This document shows positions 43,152 to 51,224 of a stretch of 64,000 nucleotides of DNA, piece after piece. The translations under genes and the position numbers were made by a program. The stretch spans positions 35,279 through 99,278 of the forward strand of contig NZ_BDBV01000033.1 in assembly GCF_001613165.1 (NCBI RefSeq), in the 5' to 3' direction. The DNA is from Nocardia mexicana NBRC 108244 (lineage in GTDB: Bacteria > Actinomycetota > Actinomycetes > Mycobacteriales > Mycobacteriaceae). Under the pieces are notes generated by a model. That model did not search any database and was not told where the DNA came from. It saw nothing but the letters and a program-made list of their open reading frames with translations. How positions within the stretch are numbered: the stretch's first letter is position 1; the number at the start of each line of letters is the position of its first letter.

Positions 43152-43757
43152 GTGACCACACCTCGTCCCTACGCCTCCCTGCTCGCCAAGGGCGAAGACC
43201 GCCGCCAGCGGATACTGGGCGTCGCTCAGCGGATGCTCACCCGGAACGGCTGGCGCAGTACCACTTTGGCGCAGATCGCCCGGGAGGCGGGCGTGAGCCC
43301 GGCCGGGCTGCTCCACCACTTCCAGTCCAAGGACCAACTGCTGCACGCGGTGCTGGACGCCCGGGACGCGGCCGATGCCGCGGGATCCGACCTGAACGGG
43401 GACCTGATCACGGAGATCCGCAAGGTGGCGGCCCGCATCGAACAATCACCCGAGCTGGTGGGCACGTTCGTGGTCATGCTCGTGGAGAACCTGCTGCCCG
43501 AGGCTCCGCTGCACGACCGGCTGCTCGACCGATGGAAGGTCGCAGTCGGCATCGTCGCCGACATCATCCGCCGCAACCAGGAGATCGGACGGTATCGGCC
43601 CGACGTCGATCCCGACCTCCGGGCCATCGAAATCGTCGCTTTCATCAATGGAATGGAGCTGTCATGGCTGCTCGATCACTCGATCCCGCTGACCGAGGTG
43701 TTCGACGAGTACACCCGGTCGCTGGCGCGCGACCTGCGTCCGGACGCGGAACGATGA
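43152..43757 (+). CDS. TetR-family transcriptional regulator
   Basis: A 201-aa TetR/AcrR regulator. The HTH occupies about residues 20-60 (RMLTRNGWRSTTLAQIAREA, GVSPAGLLHHFQSKDQLLHA), and the rest is a helical ligand-binding domain (AVGIVADIIRRNQ, VAFINGMELSWLLDHS). GTG 43152 follows AAGAGGGG; the open frame upstream runs through the operator. It is coupled by ATGA overlap to the orphan-family gene and faces the minus-strand amidohydrolase operon, the probable target. It could also act on the repeated GAGAAT palindrome, but its own promoter carries a different dyad. Confidence 0.93.
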   Translation: MTTPRPYASLLAKGEDRRQRILGVAQRMLTRNGWRSTTLAQIAREAGVSPAGLLHHFQSKDQLLHAVLDARDAADAAGSDLNGDLITEIRKVAARIEQSPELVGTFVVMLVENLLPEAPLHDRLLDRWKVAVGIVADIIRRNQEIGRYRPDVDPDLRAIEIVAFINGMELSWLLDHSIPLTEVFDEYTRSLARDLRPDAER

Positions 43758-44260
43758 GATACCGCCTGGACGTCGTCGCGACCAGCATCGTCGACGTCGT
43801 CGAGCACGCCGGGGGCTGGCTGTTCGACCGCGCCGTCGCCGGCTGGGACGTCACTGTCCTGCTCACGGACCTGTCGGACTCCCGCCCCCTGCGCATCCTG
43901 GGCGCGGAGGTGCTGGACCTGGAGACCGTGCTCGCGGCGGGCGGCCAGGGGCGGCGCCCGCATGCCCTGGCGGTCGCCTGCGAGGTCTGCGAACTCGATC
44001 CGCGCGCCCAGCGGGGGCTGCGAAAAGCCTTGGGAGACGGCGGAATCGAGGTGGTGCTCTGGGGCGAGGGCTGGACGGCTCCGCCGGAGCACCGGATCGA
44101 CCCGGTGCTGCACCGGCTGAGCGTCGCCGCCCAGGCGTTCAAGGCCCAGGCCCTCACCGCCGCCGCGGTCCCCACCACCCCCGTGGGAGCGACGGAGATA
44201 TTCCGCAGCGGCCTGACCGGATTCCCGTCCATCGGGGCCGACCTGAGCCCCGTGGGCTGA
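43754..44260 (+). CDS. Uncharacterised protein, paralogue of 4296-4904
   Basis: A 168-aa protein that starts in ATGA overlap with the TetR stop. It is colinear with residues 37-200 of the protein at 4296, starting MRYRLDVVATSIVDVVEHAG. GGWLFDRAVAGWDVTVLLTD, RPLRILGAEVLDLE and IEVVLWGE are the best-conserved blocks. Mixed alpha/beta pattern, two cysteines (VACEVCE), no export signal. The tight coupling to a regulator and the family's repetition beside another pathway operon hint at a shared regulatory or sensing job. No function is known to me. Confidence 0.87.
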   Translation: MRYRLDVVATSIVDVVEHAGGWLFDRAVAGWDVTVLLTDLSDSRPLRILGAEVLDLETVLAAGGQGRRPHALAVACEVCELDPRAQRGLRKALGDGGIEVVLWGEGWTAPPEHRIDPVLHRLSVAAQAFKAQALTAAAVPTTPVGATEIFRSGLTGFPSIGADLSPVG

Positions 44261-44269
44261 GCCGCACCG

Positions 44270-44512
44270 TCAGTCCCAGAGGGCGGCGCAGGGGAGCGGT
44301 GGCAGGTCCGGGCGGACATCGTCGTCGACGGTGACGACGATGCCCGCGTTCGCGCCGAGTTCGGCGACGATGTCGGCGATCTGCTCGGCGCAGGCCTGGT
44401 AATCCAGGGCGAAGGCGCCGGTCTCGATGCGGATGTGCCGGATGCGCCGCGGCGCGGCCGAGCCCGGTCCCCGGATGTCGCGGCCCGAGGTAACCCCGTT
44501 ACTGAACGGCAT
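44270..44512 (-). CDS. Small uncharacterised protein at the end of the molybdenum hydroxylase operon
   Basis: An 80-aa protein, ATG 44512 with CCGGAG upstream, 20 bp after coxG. The sequence has a basic N-terminus (PRRIRHIRIETGAFALDY) and an acidic centre (TVDDDVRPDLPPLPC). No domain recognised. It is probably co-transcribed with coxLMSG. It could be an assembly protein, but this is a guess from position. Confidence 0.65.
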   Translation of the reverse strand: MPFSNGVTSGRDIRGPGSAAPRRIRHIRIETGAFALDYQACAEQIADIVAELGANAGIVVTVDDDVRPDLPPLPCAALWD

Positions 44513-44532
44513 GGCGTCTTCTCCGGCGGCCC

Positions 44533-45237
44533 TCACCGCGGCGGTCGGCCGGACCGCCTGCGTCGGAACAGCGCGAAAAGTAGTGCGACGAGCGCTAGTA
44601 CGGCCGGTCCGGCGTAGCGCGCGGCACTGTTCGTCCCGGCGGCCGCGAGCAGGTCGATCGGCTCGGCGGGCTTGCCGGGCCGCCGCGCTGTCGAGACTGT
44701 GGCGGCGACAGGGGCAGGCGAGCCGGTGATGTCCGCACTCGGAAACGCGGAGACCCTCCCGGCCGGGGTTGTGCCGGTCGCCGATTGCGATGTGACAGCG
44801 GCGATCTCGTCGGCGAGGTTGTCGGCGAACCGGCCGATCAGCGTGCCCGCGACATCGGCCAGCGCGCCCCGCCCGAACTGCGCGGGCTTCCCGGTGATGG
44901 ACAGGTCGGTATCGACGAAAACGTCGGTGGCGCCGTCGGATTCGACGAGTTTGCAGGTGATGGTGGCCTTCGCGGTGCCGTTTCCGCGGGTCTCGCGGCC
45001 GCGGCCCTCGAGCACCGCGATCCCGGCCCGCTCGTCCTGCGAGACGACCTTGATGATGCCGCTGTAGCTCAGCCCCACCGGCCCGAGCTTGACCTTGATC
45101 TTGCCGTGGAAGTCGTCGCCCTCGCGCGCGGTGATGGTGGCGCCGGGCACGCACGGCGCGATGCGCTCCAGGTCGAGCAGCACCGGCCAGGCCTGCGCGG
45201 CCGGGACGGGGATGGTGAACGTGTTGTCGAGTTTCAT
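44533..45237 (-). CDS. coxG: CoxG-like SRPBCC protein with C-terminal membrane anchor
   Basis: A 234-aa protein: an SRPBCC/START-like domain in the first 150 residues (MKLDNTFTIPVPAAQAWPVL, APCVPGATITAREGDDFHG, YSGIIKVVSQDE, LIGRFADNLADEI), a Pro/Ala/Thr-rich linker, and a final hydrophobic helix AGPAVLALVALLFALF followed by RRRR. CoxG proteins recruit or help assemble CO-dehydrogenase-type molybdenum hydroxylases at the membrane; the C-terminal anchor here fits that. Overlaps the 2Fe-2S subunit gene by 4 bp. Confidence 0.9.
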   Translation of the reverse strand: MKLDNTFTIPVPAAQAWPVLLDLERIAPCVPGATITAREGDDFHGKIKVKLGPVGLSYSGIIKVVSQDERAGIAVLEGRGRETRGNGTAKATITCKLVESDGATDVFVDTDLSITGKPAQFGRGALADVAGTLIGRFADNLADEIAAVTSQSATGTTPAGRVSAFPSADITGSPAPVAATVSTARRPGKPAEPIDLLAAAGTNSAARYAGPAVLALVALLFALFRRRRSGRPPR

Positions 45238-45773
45238 GAAACGTCCTTCGCGTGCTCACGCTGCTGCGTGGTGGACTGCGGGGGGTCGGCCGATGCGGCG
45301 TCGCGGATCGACTCGGCGGCGGTTCGCACCGCCCGGACGATGCCCTGGTAACCGGTGCAGCGGCACAGATTTCCGGAGACGGCCGTACGGATCTCGTCCT
45401 CCGTGGGATCGGGATTCTCGCGCAGGAACGCCGTGACGGACACGATGAATCCGGGCGTGCAGAAGCCGCACTGCAGCCCGTGCTCGTCGCGGAAGGCCGC
45501 CTGGACGGGCGACAGCGCACCGTCGGCCCCGGCCACGCCCTCGACGGTGGTCAGTTCGCAGCCGTCGGCCTGCACCGCGAACATCAGGCAGGCGCGGACG
45601 GCGGCGCCGTCGAGTTCGACCGTGCACGCGCCGCAGACCCCGTGTTCGCAGCCGAGGTGGGTGCCGGTGAGCCCGCACCGTTCGCGGAGATAGTCGGCCA
45701 GGGTGAGCCGCGGCGGCACCCGGTCCCGGCGCGGCGCACCGTTGATGCGCACCTCGATGTCGACGTCAGTCAT
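45234..45773 (-). CDS. coxS: Molybdenum hydroxylase small subunit, 2 x [2Fe-2S] (CoxS-like)
   Basis: A 179-aa iron-sulfur subunit of the xanthine-oxidase family. The plant-type cluster motif GCEHGVCGACTVELDG (about 40-56) with a fourth Cys in RACLMFA, and the second cluster QCGFCTPG plus NLCRCTGYQGI, are complete. It passes electrons from the molybdenum to the FAD subunit. ATG 45773 overlaps the stop of the medium-subunit gene. Confidence 0.95.
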   Translation of the reverse strand: MTDVDIEVRINGAPRRDRVPPRLTLADYLRERCGLTGTHLGCEHGVCGACTVELDGAAVRACLMFAVQADGCELTTVEGVAGADGALSPVQAAFRDEHGLQCGFCTPGFIVSVTAFLRENPDPTEDEIRTAVSGNLCRCTGYQGIVRAVRTAAESIRDAASADPPQSTTQQREHAKDVS

Positions 45774-46641
45774 CGCTCGCCTCCTGTACGGCGCGCCGCC
45801 ACGCGCGCGCCACCATTGCCGCCCCGACCCGGCGCCGGTATTCGGCGGGCCCGTGGACATCGGATGTGATCGAGTCCAGTCCGGCGGTCGCGCTCCGCCC
45901 GACCTGCTCGGCCGCCACCGCGTCGACCGGGCGTCCGGTCATCTCGGCCTCGGTCTCCCGCGCCCGCACCGGGGTGGGCGCCAATCCGAAAAGACCGACG
46001 GCACAGCGCTCGACGCGCGAATCCGCGTCCAGCCGGACCGCGACGGTCGCGCCCGCCATGGCGAAATCGCCGCTGCGGCGGGCGAATTCCTCGACGGCGA
46101 AGCCGCAACGCCCGTGCCACACGGGAAATTCGATCGCGGTGATCATCTCGTCGTCGGCCAGGTCGGTGGTCCAGAGGCCGGTGAAGAAGTCCGCGGCGGG
46201 AATCGTGCGCCGCCCGCGCGCGGACAGCGCCTCGATCTCGGCGTCGAGAGTCAGCGCCACCACCGGATATTCGCCCGCGGCGTCGGCGTGCGCGATGGCG
46301 CCGCCGATCGTGCCGCGGTTGCGGATCTGGAAGTGCCCGATGAGCGGGGTCACCCGCGACAGCAGCGGTACGGCCCTGCGGATCTCATCGGACCCGCCGA
46401 CGGCGGCGTGCGTCGTCCCGGCGCCGATCCGCACCGACTCGGGCCGAGTTTCGATGCCGCGCAAATCGTTCAGGCGGCGCACGTCGACGAGATGGTCGAA
46501 GGCCGCGAGCCGCAGCGCGAGCATGGGCACCAGGCTCTGTCCGCCCGCGATGAGCTTGGCCTCGTCGCCGTACTCGGCCAGCAATGCGACTGCCTCGCCG
46601 GGGGATTCGGGGGCGTGATATTCGAAGGCCGCGGGTTTCAT
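45766..46641 (-). CDS. coxM: Molybdenum hydroxylase medium subunit, FAD-binding (CoxM-like)
   Basis: A 291-aa FAD subunit with the paired FAD motifs AGGQSLVPMLALRLA (about 33-47) and RNRGTIGGAIAHADAAGEYP (about 108-127), and a C-terminal CO_deh_flav_C region. Part of the L-M-S heterotrimer; electrons exit from here to quinone or another acceptor. ATG overlaps the large-subunit stop by 4 bp. Confidence 0.95.
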   Translation of the reverse strand: MKPAAFEYHAPESPGEAVALLAEYGDEAKLIAGGQSLVPMLALRLAAFDHLVDVRRLNDLRGIETRPESVRIGAGTTHAAVGGSDEIRRAVPLLSRVTPLIGHFQIRNRGTIGGAIAHADAAGEYPVVALTLDAEIEALSARGRRTIPAADFFTGLWTTDLADDEMITAIEFPVWHGRCGFAVEEFARRSGDFAMAGATVAVRLDADSRVERCAVGLFGLAPTPVRARETEAEMTGRPVDAVAAEQVGRSATAGLDSITSDVHGPAEYRRRVGAAMVARAWRRAVQEASDD

Positions 46642-48995
46642 TCGCCGGCTCCTGTTCCGCGGGACACCCGCGCCCGTTCGATCATGTCCACGATGCGGGA
46701 GGGCGACAGCGGCAGGTCGGAGATCTCCACGCCGAACGGCGAGAGGGCGTCGGCGACCGCGTTGAGCACCGCCGGGGTCGCCCCGATCGCGCCGCCCTCG
46801 CCGACACCCTTGAAATCCCCGGGACCCGGGCTCGGCGTCACCACGTGCCCGACCTCGATCGTCGGCACCTCCGAGGCCGTCGGCAGCAGATAGTCCAGGA
46901 ACGTCGTCGCCACGGGATTGCCGTCCTCGTCGTAGGGCAGATGCTCGTAGAGCGCGCCGCCGATGCCCTGCACGGTCCCGCCGTAGATCTGTCCCTCCAC
47001 CACGCTGGGGTTGATCATCGGGCCGCAGTCCTCGCTCACGATGTAGCGCAGCAGCGTCACTCGCCCGGTCTCGATATCGACCTCGCAGGTGCATGCGTGA
47101 GTTGCGTTGGCCCAGATGGCAATCTGGGGGGTCTTGTATCGCCCGGACGCCTCGAGGCCCGGCTGCATCCCGGGCGGCAGGGAGTCGGCCTGGAAGTAGG
47201 CGATATCGGCGATCTCCGCCAGGGTGAGAACGGAATCGGGGGTTCCGCGCACGGTGACCCTGCTGCCGGAGAACTCGATCTCCTCGGGACCGGTGTTCAG
47301 CCGATGCGCCGCGATCGCACGGATCTTCTCCCGCAGCACCGAGGCGGTCTGCTCGATCGCCCCCGCGGTCATCGAGCCGGACCGGCTGCCGCCGGTGCCG
47401 CCGCCGAACGGTGTGATCGCGGTGTCGCCCTGGATGGTTCGCACGTCGGACATGGTCGCGCCGAGCGCGTCGGCGGCCAGCTGCACGACGGTGGTCTCGA
47501 GGCTGTTGCCCGCCGAGCCACCGGCGACGTAGACATTGACCTTGCCCGACGGCTCGATCCGGATGGTGGCGCCCTCGGTGGCGAGGAACGGGCTGGCGCC
47601 GGTGGTCGGCTCCAGATAGGTGCAGGTGCCGACGCCGAGATAGCGTCCCTGGGCCCGCGCGACGCGCTGGTCCTCGCGAAAAGCGTTGTAGCCCAGCATC
47701 TCGACCGCCTGCTCCAGCGTCTCCAGCGGCGAGACATTGTCGTAGGTCATGCCGTTCGGGTTCGGATGCGGAAACTCGTCGCGGCGCAACATGTTCCGGC
47801 GCCGCAGGTCGATCGGGTCGATGCCGATCCGCCGCGCCGCCTGGTCCAGCAGCACCTCGCGGGCGACCGACTCGAACTGCCACGGCCCGCGATAGGCCAC
47901 CCGCCCGACGGTGTTGGAGTACACGAACTTCGCGCTGAAGGAGGCCTCGGTGATCCGGTAGGGCCCCGGGAACAGGATCCCGACGGGAATGCCGCCGACG
48001 ATCGGCGAGGGCGTCGGATAGGCCCCGACGTTCTGCACGTGCGCGATGGACGCGGCCAGGATCGTGCCGTCGGCATCGAACGCCATGCCGACCTCGGCGT
48101 GCTCGTGCCGGGACATGCCGGACGCCATCAGGTTCTCCTGGCGGTCCTCGATCCACTTCACGGCGGATCCGAGTGCGCGCGCGGCCAGCAGGACGCAGGT
48201 CTCCTCGCGCAGCGGCAGCTGCTTGAGCCCGAAGCCGCCGCCGGTATCGCGGGCGATGACACGCACCTGGTGCTCGTCGACGCCGACCAGCCGGGCGCAG
48301 AACGCGCGGATCTCGTGCGGTGACTGGGTGGAACTCCAGACCGTCATCTCCGCCGTCGGCGCCGACCACTCCGCGACGAGGCCGCGGGTCTCCATCGGCA
48401 CCGGCAGGTAGGCCTGCTGAAAGATGCTCTGGCGCACCACATGTGCGGCCGAGTCGAAGATCGGCTGCAGATCCGAGGCGGGGCGGCCGCCCATCTCGCC
48501 CGCGGAGTTGCCCGCGAATCCGGCGTGTACCAGGTTCGGCGACGCGTGTGCCGTGGTGTAGTCGACCACCGGATCCAGCGGCTCGTAGTCGATGACGACC
48601 TGTTCGGCGGCGTCCTCGGCGATATAGCGGTCGGCGGCGACGACCAGGACCACGGGATCGCCGACGAACCGGACCTCCTCCTCGGCCAGCGGCGGCCGCG
48701 GCACCGGGGGCATACCGGCCATGTCCAGGTCGTAGGAGATCTCGTGCGCGCCGGGATTCAGGTCGGCGGCGGTGTAAACGGCCAGCACGCCGTCCATTTC
48801 GAGCGCGGCGGACACGTCGATGTCGCCGATCCGGGCCCGGGCGAGCGGGCTGCGGACGAAACAGGCGTGCGCCATACCGGGGCGCGTGACGTCGTCGACG
48901 AAGGTGCCCGCGCCGGTGACCAGGCGGGCGTCCTCGAGTCGCGGTACCCGCGTGCCGACGACGGTGGTGGCGGGGGCGGTCGCGGTCGAACTCAT
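46638..48995 (-). CDS. Molybdenum hydroxylase large subunit (CoxL-like, not CO dehydrogenase)
   Basis: A 785-aa molybdopterin-cytosine-dinucleotide subunit. Blocks: GTRVPRLEDARLVTGAGTFV at the start, DTGGGFGLKQLPLREE, and near the end the catalytic-glutamate segment GVGEGGAIGATPAV. The active-site loop around residue 365 reads VAYRGPWQFE. True form-I CO dehydrogenases have the S-selanylcysteine loop AYxCSFR, so CO oxidation is excluded. It should hydroxylate an aromatic, heterocyclic or aldehyde substrate with water as oxygen donor. First gene of the minus operon; the palindrome at 49056 lies 60 bp upstream. Confidence 0.93.
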   Translation of the reverse strand: MSSTATAPATTVVGTRVPRLEDARLVTGAGTFVDDVTRPGMAHACFVRSPLARARIGDIDVSAALEMDGVLAVYTAADLNPGAHEISYDLDMAGMPPVPRPPLAEEEVRFVGDPVVLVVAADRYIAEDAAEQVVIDYEPLDPVVDYTTAHASPNLVHAGFAGNSAGEMGGRPASDLQPIFDSAAHVVRQSIFQQAYLPVPMETRGLVAEWSAPTAEMTVWSSTQSPHEIRAFCARLVGVDEHQVRVIARDTGGGFGLKQLPLREETCVLLAARALGSAVKWIEDRQENLMASGMSRHEHAEVGMAFDADGTILAASIAHVQNVGAYPTPSPIVGGIPVGILFPGPYRITEASFSAKFVYSNTVGRVAYRGPWQFESVAREVLLDQAARRIGIDPIDLRRRNMLRRDEFPHPNPNGMTYDNVSPLETLEQAVEMLGYNAFREDQRVARAQGRYLGVGTCTYLEPTTGASPFLATEGATIRIEPSGKVNVYVAGGSAGNSLETTVVQLAADALGATMSDVRTIQGDTAITPFGGGTGGSRSGSMTAGAIEQTASVLREKIRAIAAHRLNTGPEEIEFSGSRVTVRGTPDSVLTLAEIADIAYFQADSLPPGMQPGLEASGRYKTPQIAIWANATHACTCEVDIETGRVTLLRYIVSEDCGPMINPSVVEGQIYGGTVQGIGGALYEHLPYDEDGNPVATTFLDYLLPTASEVPTIEVGHVVTPSPGPGDFKGVGEGGAIGATPAVLNAVADALSPFGVEISDLPLSPSRIVDMIERARVSRGTGAGE

Positions 48996-49055
48996 GAGCT
49001 GTGCCTACCTAGATGATGATGTATATCAAATATGAGTATGACGCTAGAATAGAAA

Positions 49056-49070
49056 GAGAATAACATTCTC
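49056..49070. promoter_or_regulatory. Operator palindrome GAGAAT-N3-ATTCTC (site before cox and xdhC)
   Basis: Perfect copy, centre AAC, in the 211-bp divergent gap. A possible plus-strand promoter overlaps it: ATGACG (49038-49043), 17 bp, TAACAT (49061-49066), where the -10 lies within the palindrome. One site could control both the molybdenum hydroxylase and its XdhC maturation factor. Confidence 0.75.
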
Positions 49071-49206
49071 GCCAAGGGTGGTGGGGAGTCGCACGATCTT
49101 TCGACTACCTCGAAGGACTACGGGCCCTCCACCGGGTGTAATCCGTCCCGGGGCGGGCGGCGAAGCGGGTCCGCCCGGCCCGCGGTCGATGATTGCGGAG
49201 GTCACC

Positions 49207-50280
49207 GTGCGTGAACTCGGTGCGGAGCTGCGGCGCTGGCACGCCGCGAATACCGCCTATGCGCTCGCTACCGTCGTGTCCGTGACCGGGAGTGCGCCGC
49301 GCCTGCCGGGGGCCGCGATGGCGGTCGACGAGTCCGGCAACGTCCGGGGCAGCCTGTCCGGCGGATGCGTCGAGGGGGCGGTGTACGAGCTGTGCCGGGA
49401 GGTGCTGGCCTCGGGGGAGCCGGTCCGCCGGAGGTTCGGTTTCAGCGATGCCGACGCCTTCGCCGTGGGCCTGACCTGCGGTGGTGAGCTCGAGGTCTTC
49501 GTGCAGCGGATCGCGGCGGAGGACTATCCCGTTGTCGAGACGGCGCTCGGGTCGGGTCCCGTTGCGATCGTACGCGATCTGGAGTCCGGGAGAATGGCCG
49601 CGCTGGGTCCCGGCGGCGTGGTCGGCGCCGCGTTCGACACCGCCGTGCTCCGGCGGGCGGCGGCGATGCTCGACGCCGGCGCCAGCGGAGTGCGCGTGGT
49701 CGGCTGCGCGGAGGAAGAGCGGTCGGTCTTCGTCGAATCCTTCGCTCCCGCGCCGCGCATGATCATCTGCGGTGCAACGGATTTCACCACCGCGCTGTGT
49801 CGCGTCGGCAACCTGCTGGGCTACCGGGTGACCGTCTGCGAGGCCCGTCCCGCCTTCGCCGACCACGCGCGGATGCCGGAGGCCGACGAGGTGGTCCGGC
49901 AGTGGCCGCACCGGTACCTGCGGCACGCGGAGGTCGATGCGCGCACGGTGATCTGCGTGCTGACGCACGACCCGAAGTTCGACATCCCGGTCCTCACCGA
50001 GGCTCTGCGCCTGCCCGTGGCCTACGTGGGTGCGATGGGTTCGCGCCGCGCCGACAGCGAACGCCGCCTCCGGCTGCGCGCGGCCGGTCTCACCGATGCC
50101 GAGCTGCTGCGCCTGCATTCGCCGATCGGCCTCGAACTGGGCGGGCAGACGCCGGAGGAGACGGCGGTGTCGATCGCCGCGGAAATCGTCGCTGTCCGAC
50201 GCGGCGGCTCGGCCCGGTCGCTCTCCACCACGACTCGCCCCATCCATCCCGAATTCCCCGTGACCGAGGCGTCGGCCTGA
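49207..50280 (+). CDS. XdhC/CoxI-family molybdenum cofactor maturation protein
   Basis: A 357-aa XdhC-like protein, which binds and loads (often sulfurates) the molybdenum cofactor for hydroxylases. N-terminal domain: LATVVSVTGSAPRLPGAAMA, GSLSGGCVEGAVYE, GLTCGGELEVFV. C-terminal Rossmann-like domain: MIICGATDFTTALCRVGNLLGYRVTVCEARP and LPVAYVGAMGSRR, with LHSPIGLELGGQTPEE. GTG 49207 is chosen for its GCGGAGG; ATG 49189 is possible. Divergent from coxL, its presumed client. Confidence 0.9.
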   Translation: MRELGAELRRWHAANTAYALATVVSVTGSAPRLPGAAMAVDESGNVRGSLSGGCVEGAVYELCREVLASGEPVRRRFGFSDADAFAVGLTCGGELEVFVQRIAAEDYPVVETALGSGPVAIVRDLESGRMAALGPGGVVGAAFDTAVLRRAAAMLDAGASGVRVVGCAEEERSVFVESFAPAPRMIICGATDFTTALCRVGNLLGYRVTVCEARPAFADHARMPEADEVVRQWPHRYLRHAEVDARTVICVLTHDPKFDIPVLTEALRLPVAYVGAMGSRRADSERRLRLRAAGLTDAELLRLHSPIGLELGGQTPEETAVSIAAEIVAVRRGGSARSLSTTTRPIHPEFPVTEASA

Positions 50281-50303
50281 CCGGAAACGCCGCATCCGCG
50301 TCC

Positions 50304-51137
50304 TCAGTCGAGAAACAGGTCCGGCGTTGGGTTTTCGCCGCCGCCGTAGGGCGACAGATCATCGATCCCCGCGTAGTGCGACAGGGCGTCGGCGTCGAGG
50401 AAACAGTTGCCGGTGACCCGCCTGGCGGGCTGTGTCAGGATGGCCAGCGCGGCGTCGGCCATGATCTGGGGGCTGCGGGCCGCCGCGAGCTGCCGCTCGC
50501 CGTCGGGCAGGTGGGCCACCGCCGAGGTGGCGATGAAGGTCTGCGGCCACAGGCAGTTGAAAGCTATTCCGGCATCGGCGAATTCGATCGACCAGCCCTG
50601 GGACAGCAGGGTCATGCCGTACTTGGAGAGGGTGTAGGCGGGATGGGCGCCGAGCCACCGCGGGTTCATGTTCACCGGCGGCGAGATCGTCAGCACGTGC
50701 GGGTCGGCCGCCTCGCGCAGGTGCGGCAGGCACGCCCGGGTCAGCAGGAACGTGCCGCGAATGTTGATGTCCTGCATCAGGTCGAACTTCTTGGCCGACA
50801 GCTGCTCGGTCGGTTCGGTGACGATCGCGCCGGCATTGTTCACGCACAGGTCGACACCGCCGAACCGCTCCACCGCGGTGTCCACCACGCGCCGCACATC
50901 CGCCTCCTCGCGGACGTCACCGACGACCGCGGCCGCCCGGCCGCCCGCCGCCTCGACCTCGGCCGCCGCGGTGTGCACCGTGCCCGGCAGCCGCGGATGC
51001 GGGTCGGCGGTCTTGGCGAGCAGGACCACGTTGGCGCCCTGCCGTGCCGCGGCGACGGCGATCGCCAATCCGATGCCACGGCTCGCGCCGGATATCACCA
51101 TCGTGCGGTCGGTCAACGGTCGATGCTGGTCGGACAT
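50304..51137 (-). CDS. SDR oxidoreductase, HSDL2-like
   Basis: A 277-aa short-chain dehydrogenase of the hydroxysteroid-dehydrogenase-like-2 type: MVISGASRGIGLAIAVAAAR, VVLLAKTADPHPRLPGTVHT (typical inserted loop of this group), NNAGAIV, ISPPVNMNPRW, YTLSKYGM with Tyr-x3-Lys. ATG 51137 has GAGGAGTG upstream. Monocistronic, convergent with xdhC and divergent from the mutase operon. Probably acts on a 3-hydroxyacyl-CoA or an alcohol. Confidence 0.9.
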   Translation of the reverse strand: MSDQHRPLTDRTMVISGASRGIGLAIAVAAARQGANVVLLAKTADPHPRLPGTVHTAAAEVEAAGGRAAAVVGDVREEADVRRVVDTAVERFGGVDLCVNNAGAIVTEPTEQLSAKKFDLMQDINIRGTFLLTRACLPHLREAADPHVLTISPPVNMNPRWLGAHPAYTLSKYGMTLLSQGWSIEFADAGIAFNCLWPQTFIATSAVAHLPDGERQLAAARSPQIMADAALAILTQPARRVTGNCFLDADALSHYAGIDDLSPYGGGENPTPDLFLD

Positions 51138-51186
51138 GACACTCCTCGGGCCGGAACATGCGTGTGAGCAGGCGTTCACCATTAGC

Positions 51187-51201
51187 GGTATTGGCATTCT
51201 C
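51187..51201. promoter_or_regulatory. Variant operator in the mutase promoter
   Basis: One perfect half-site (ATTCTC at 51196-51201) with a degenerate partner. Read on the minus strand it is GAGAATGCCAATACC, matching the variant site at 43034 at 13 of 15 positions. Located 24 bp before the mutase start and 50 bp from the SDR start. Confidence 0.4.
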
Positions 51202-51224
51202 CATTTTCGGAAGTAGCATATTCG

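Noticed and set aside
46638..48995. Annotation as aerobic carbon monoxide dehydrogenase
   Set aside because: The subunit order and homology suggest Cox, but the active-site loop is AYRGPW, not AYxCSFR; it is another member of the molybdenum hydroxylase family.
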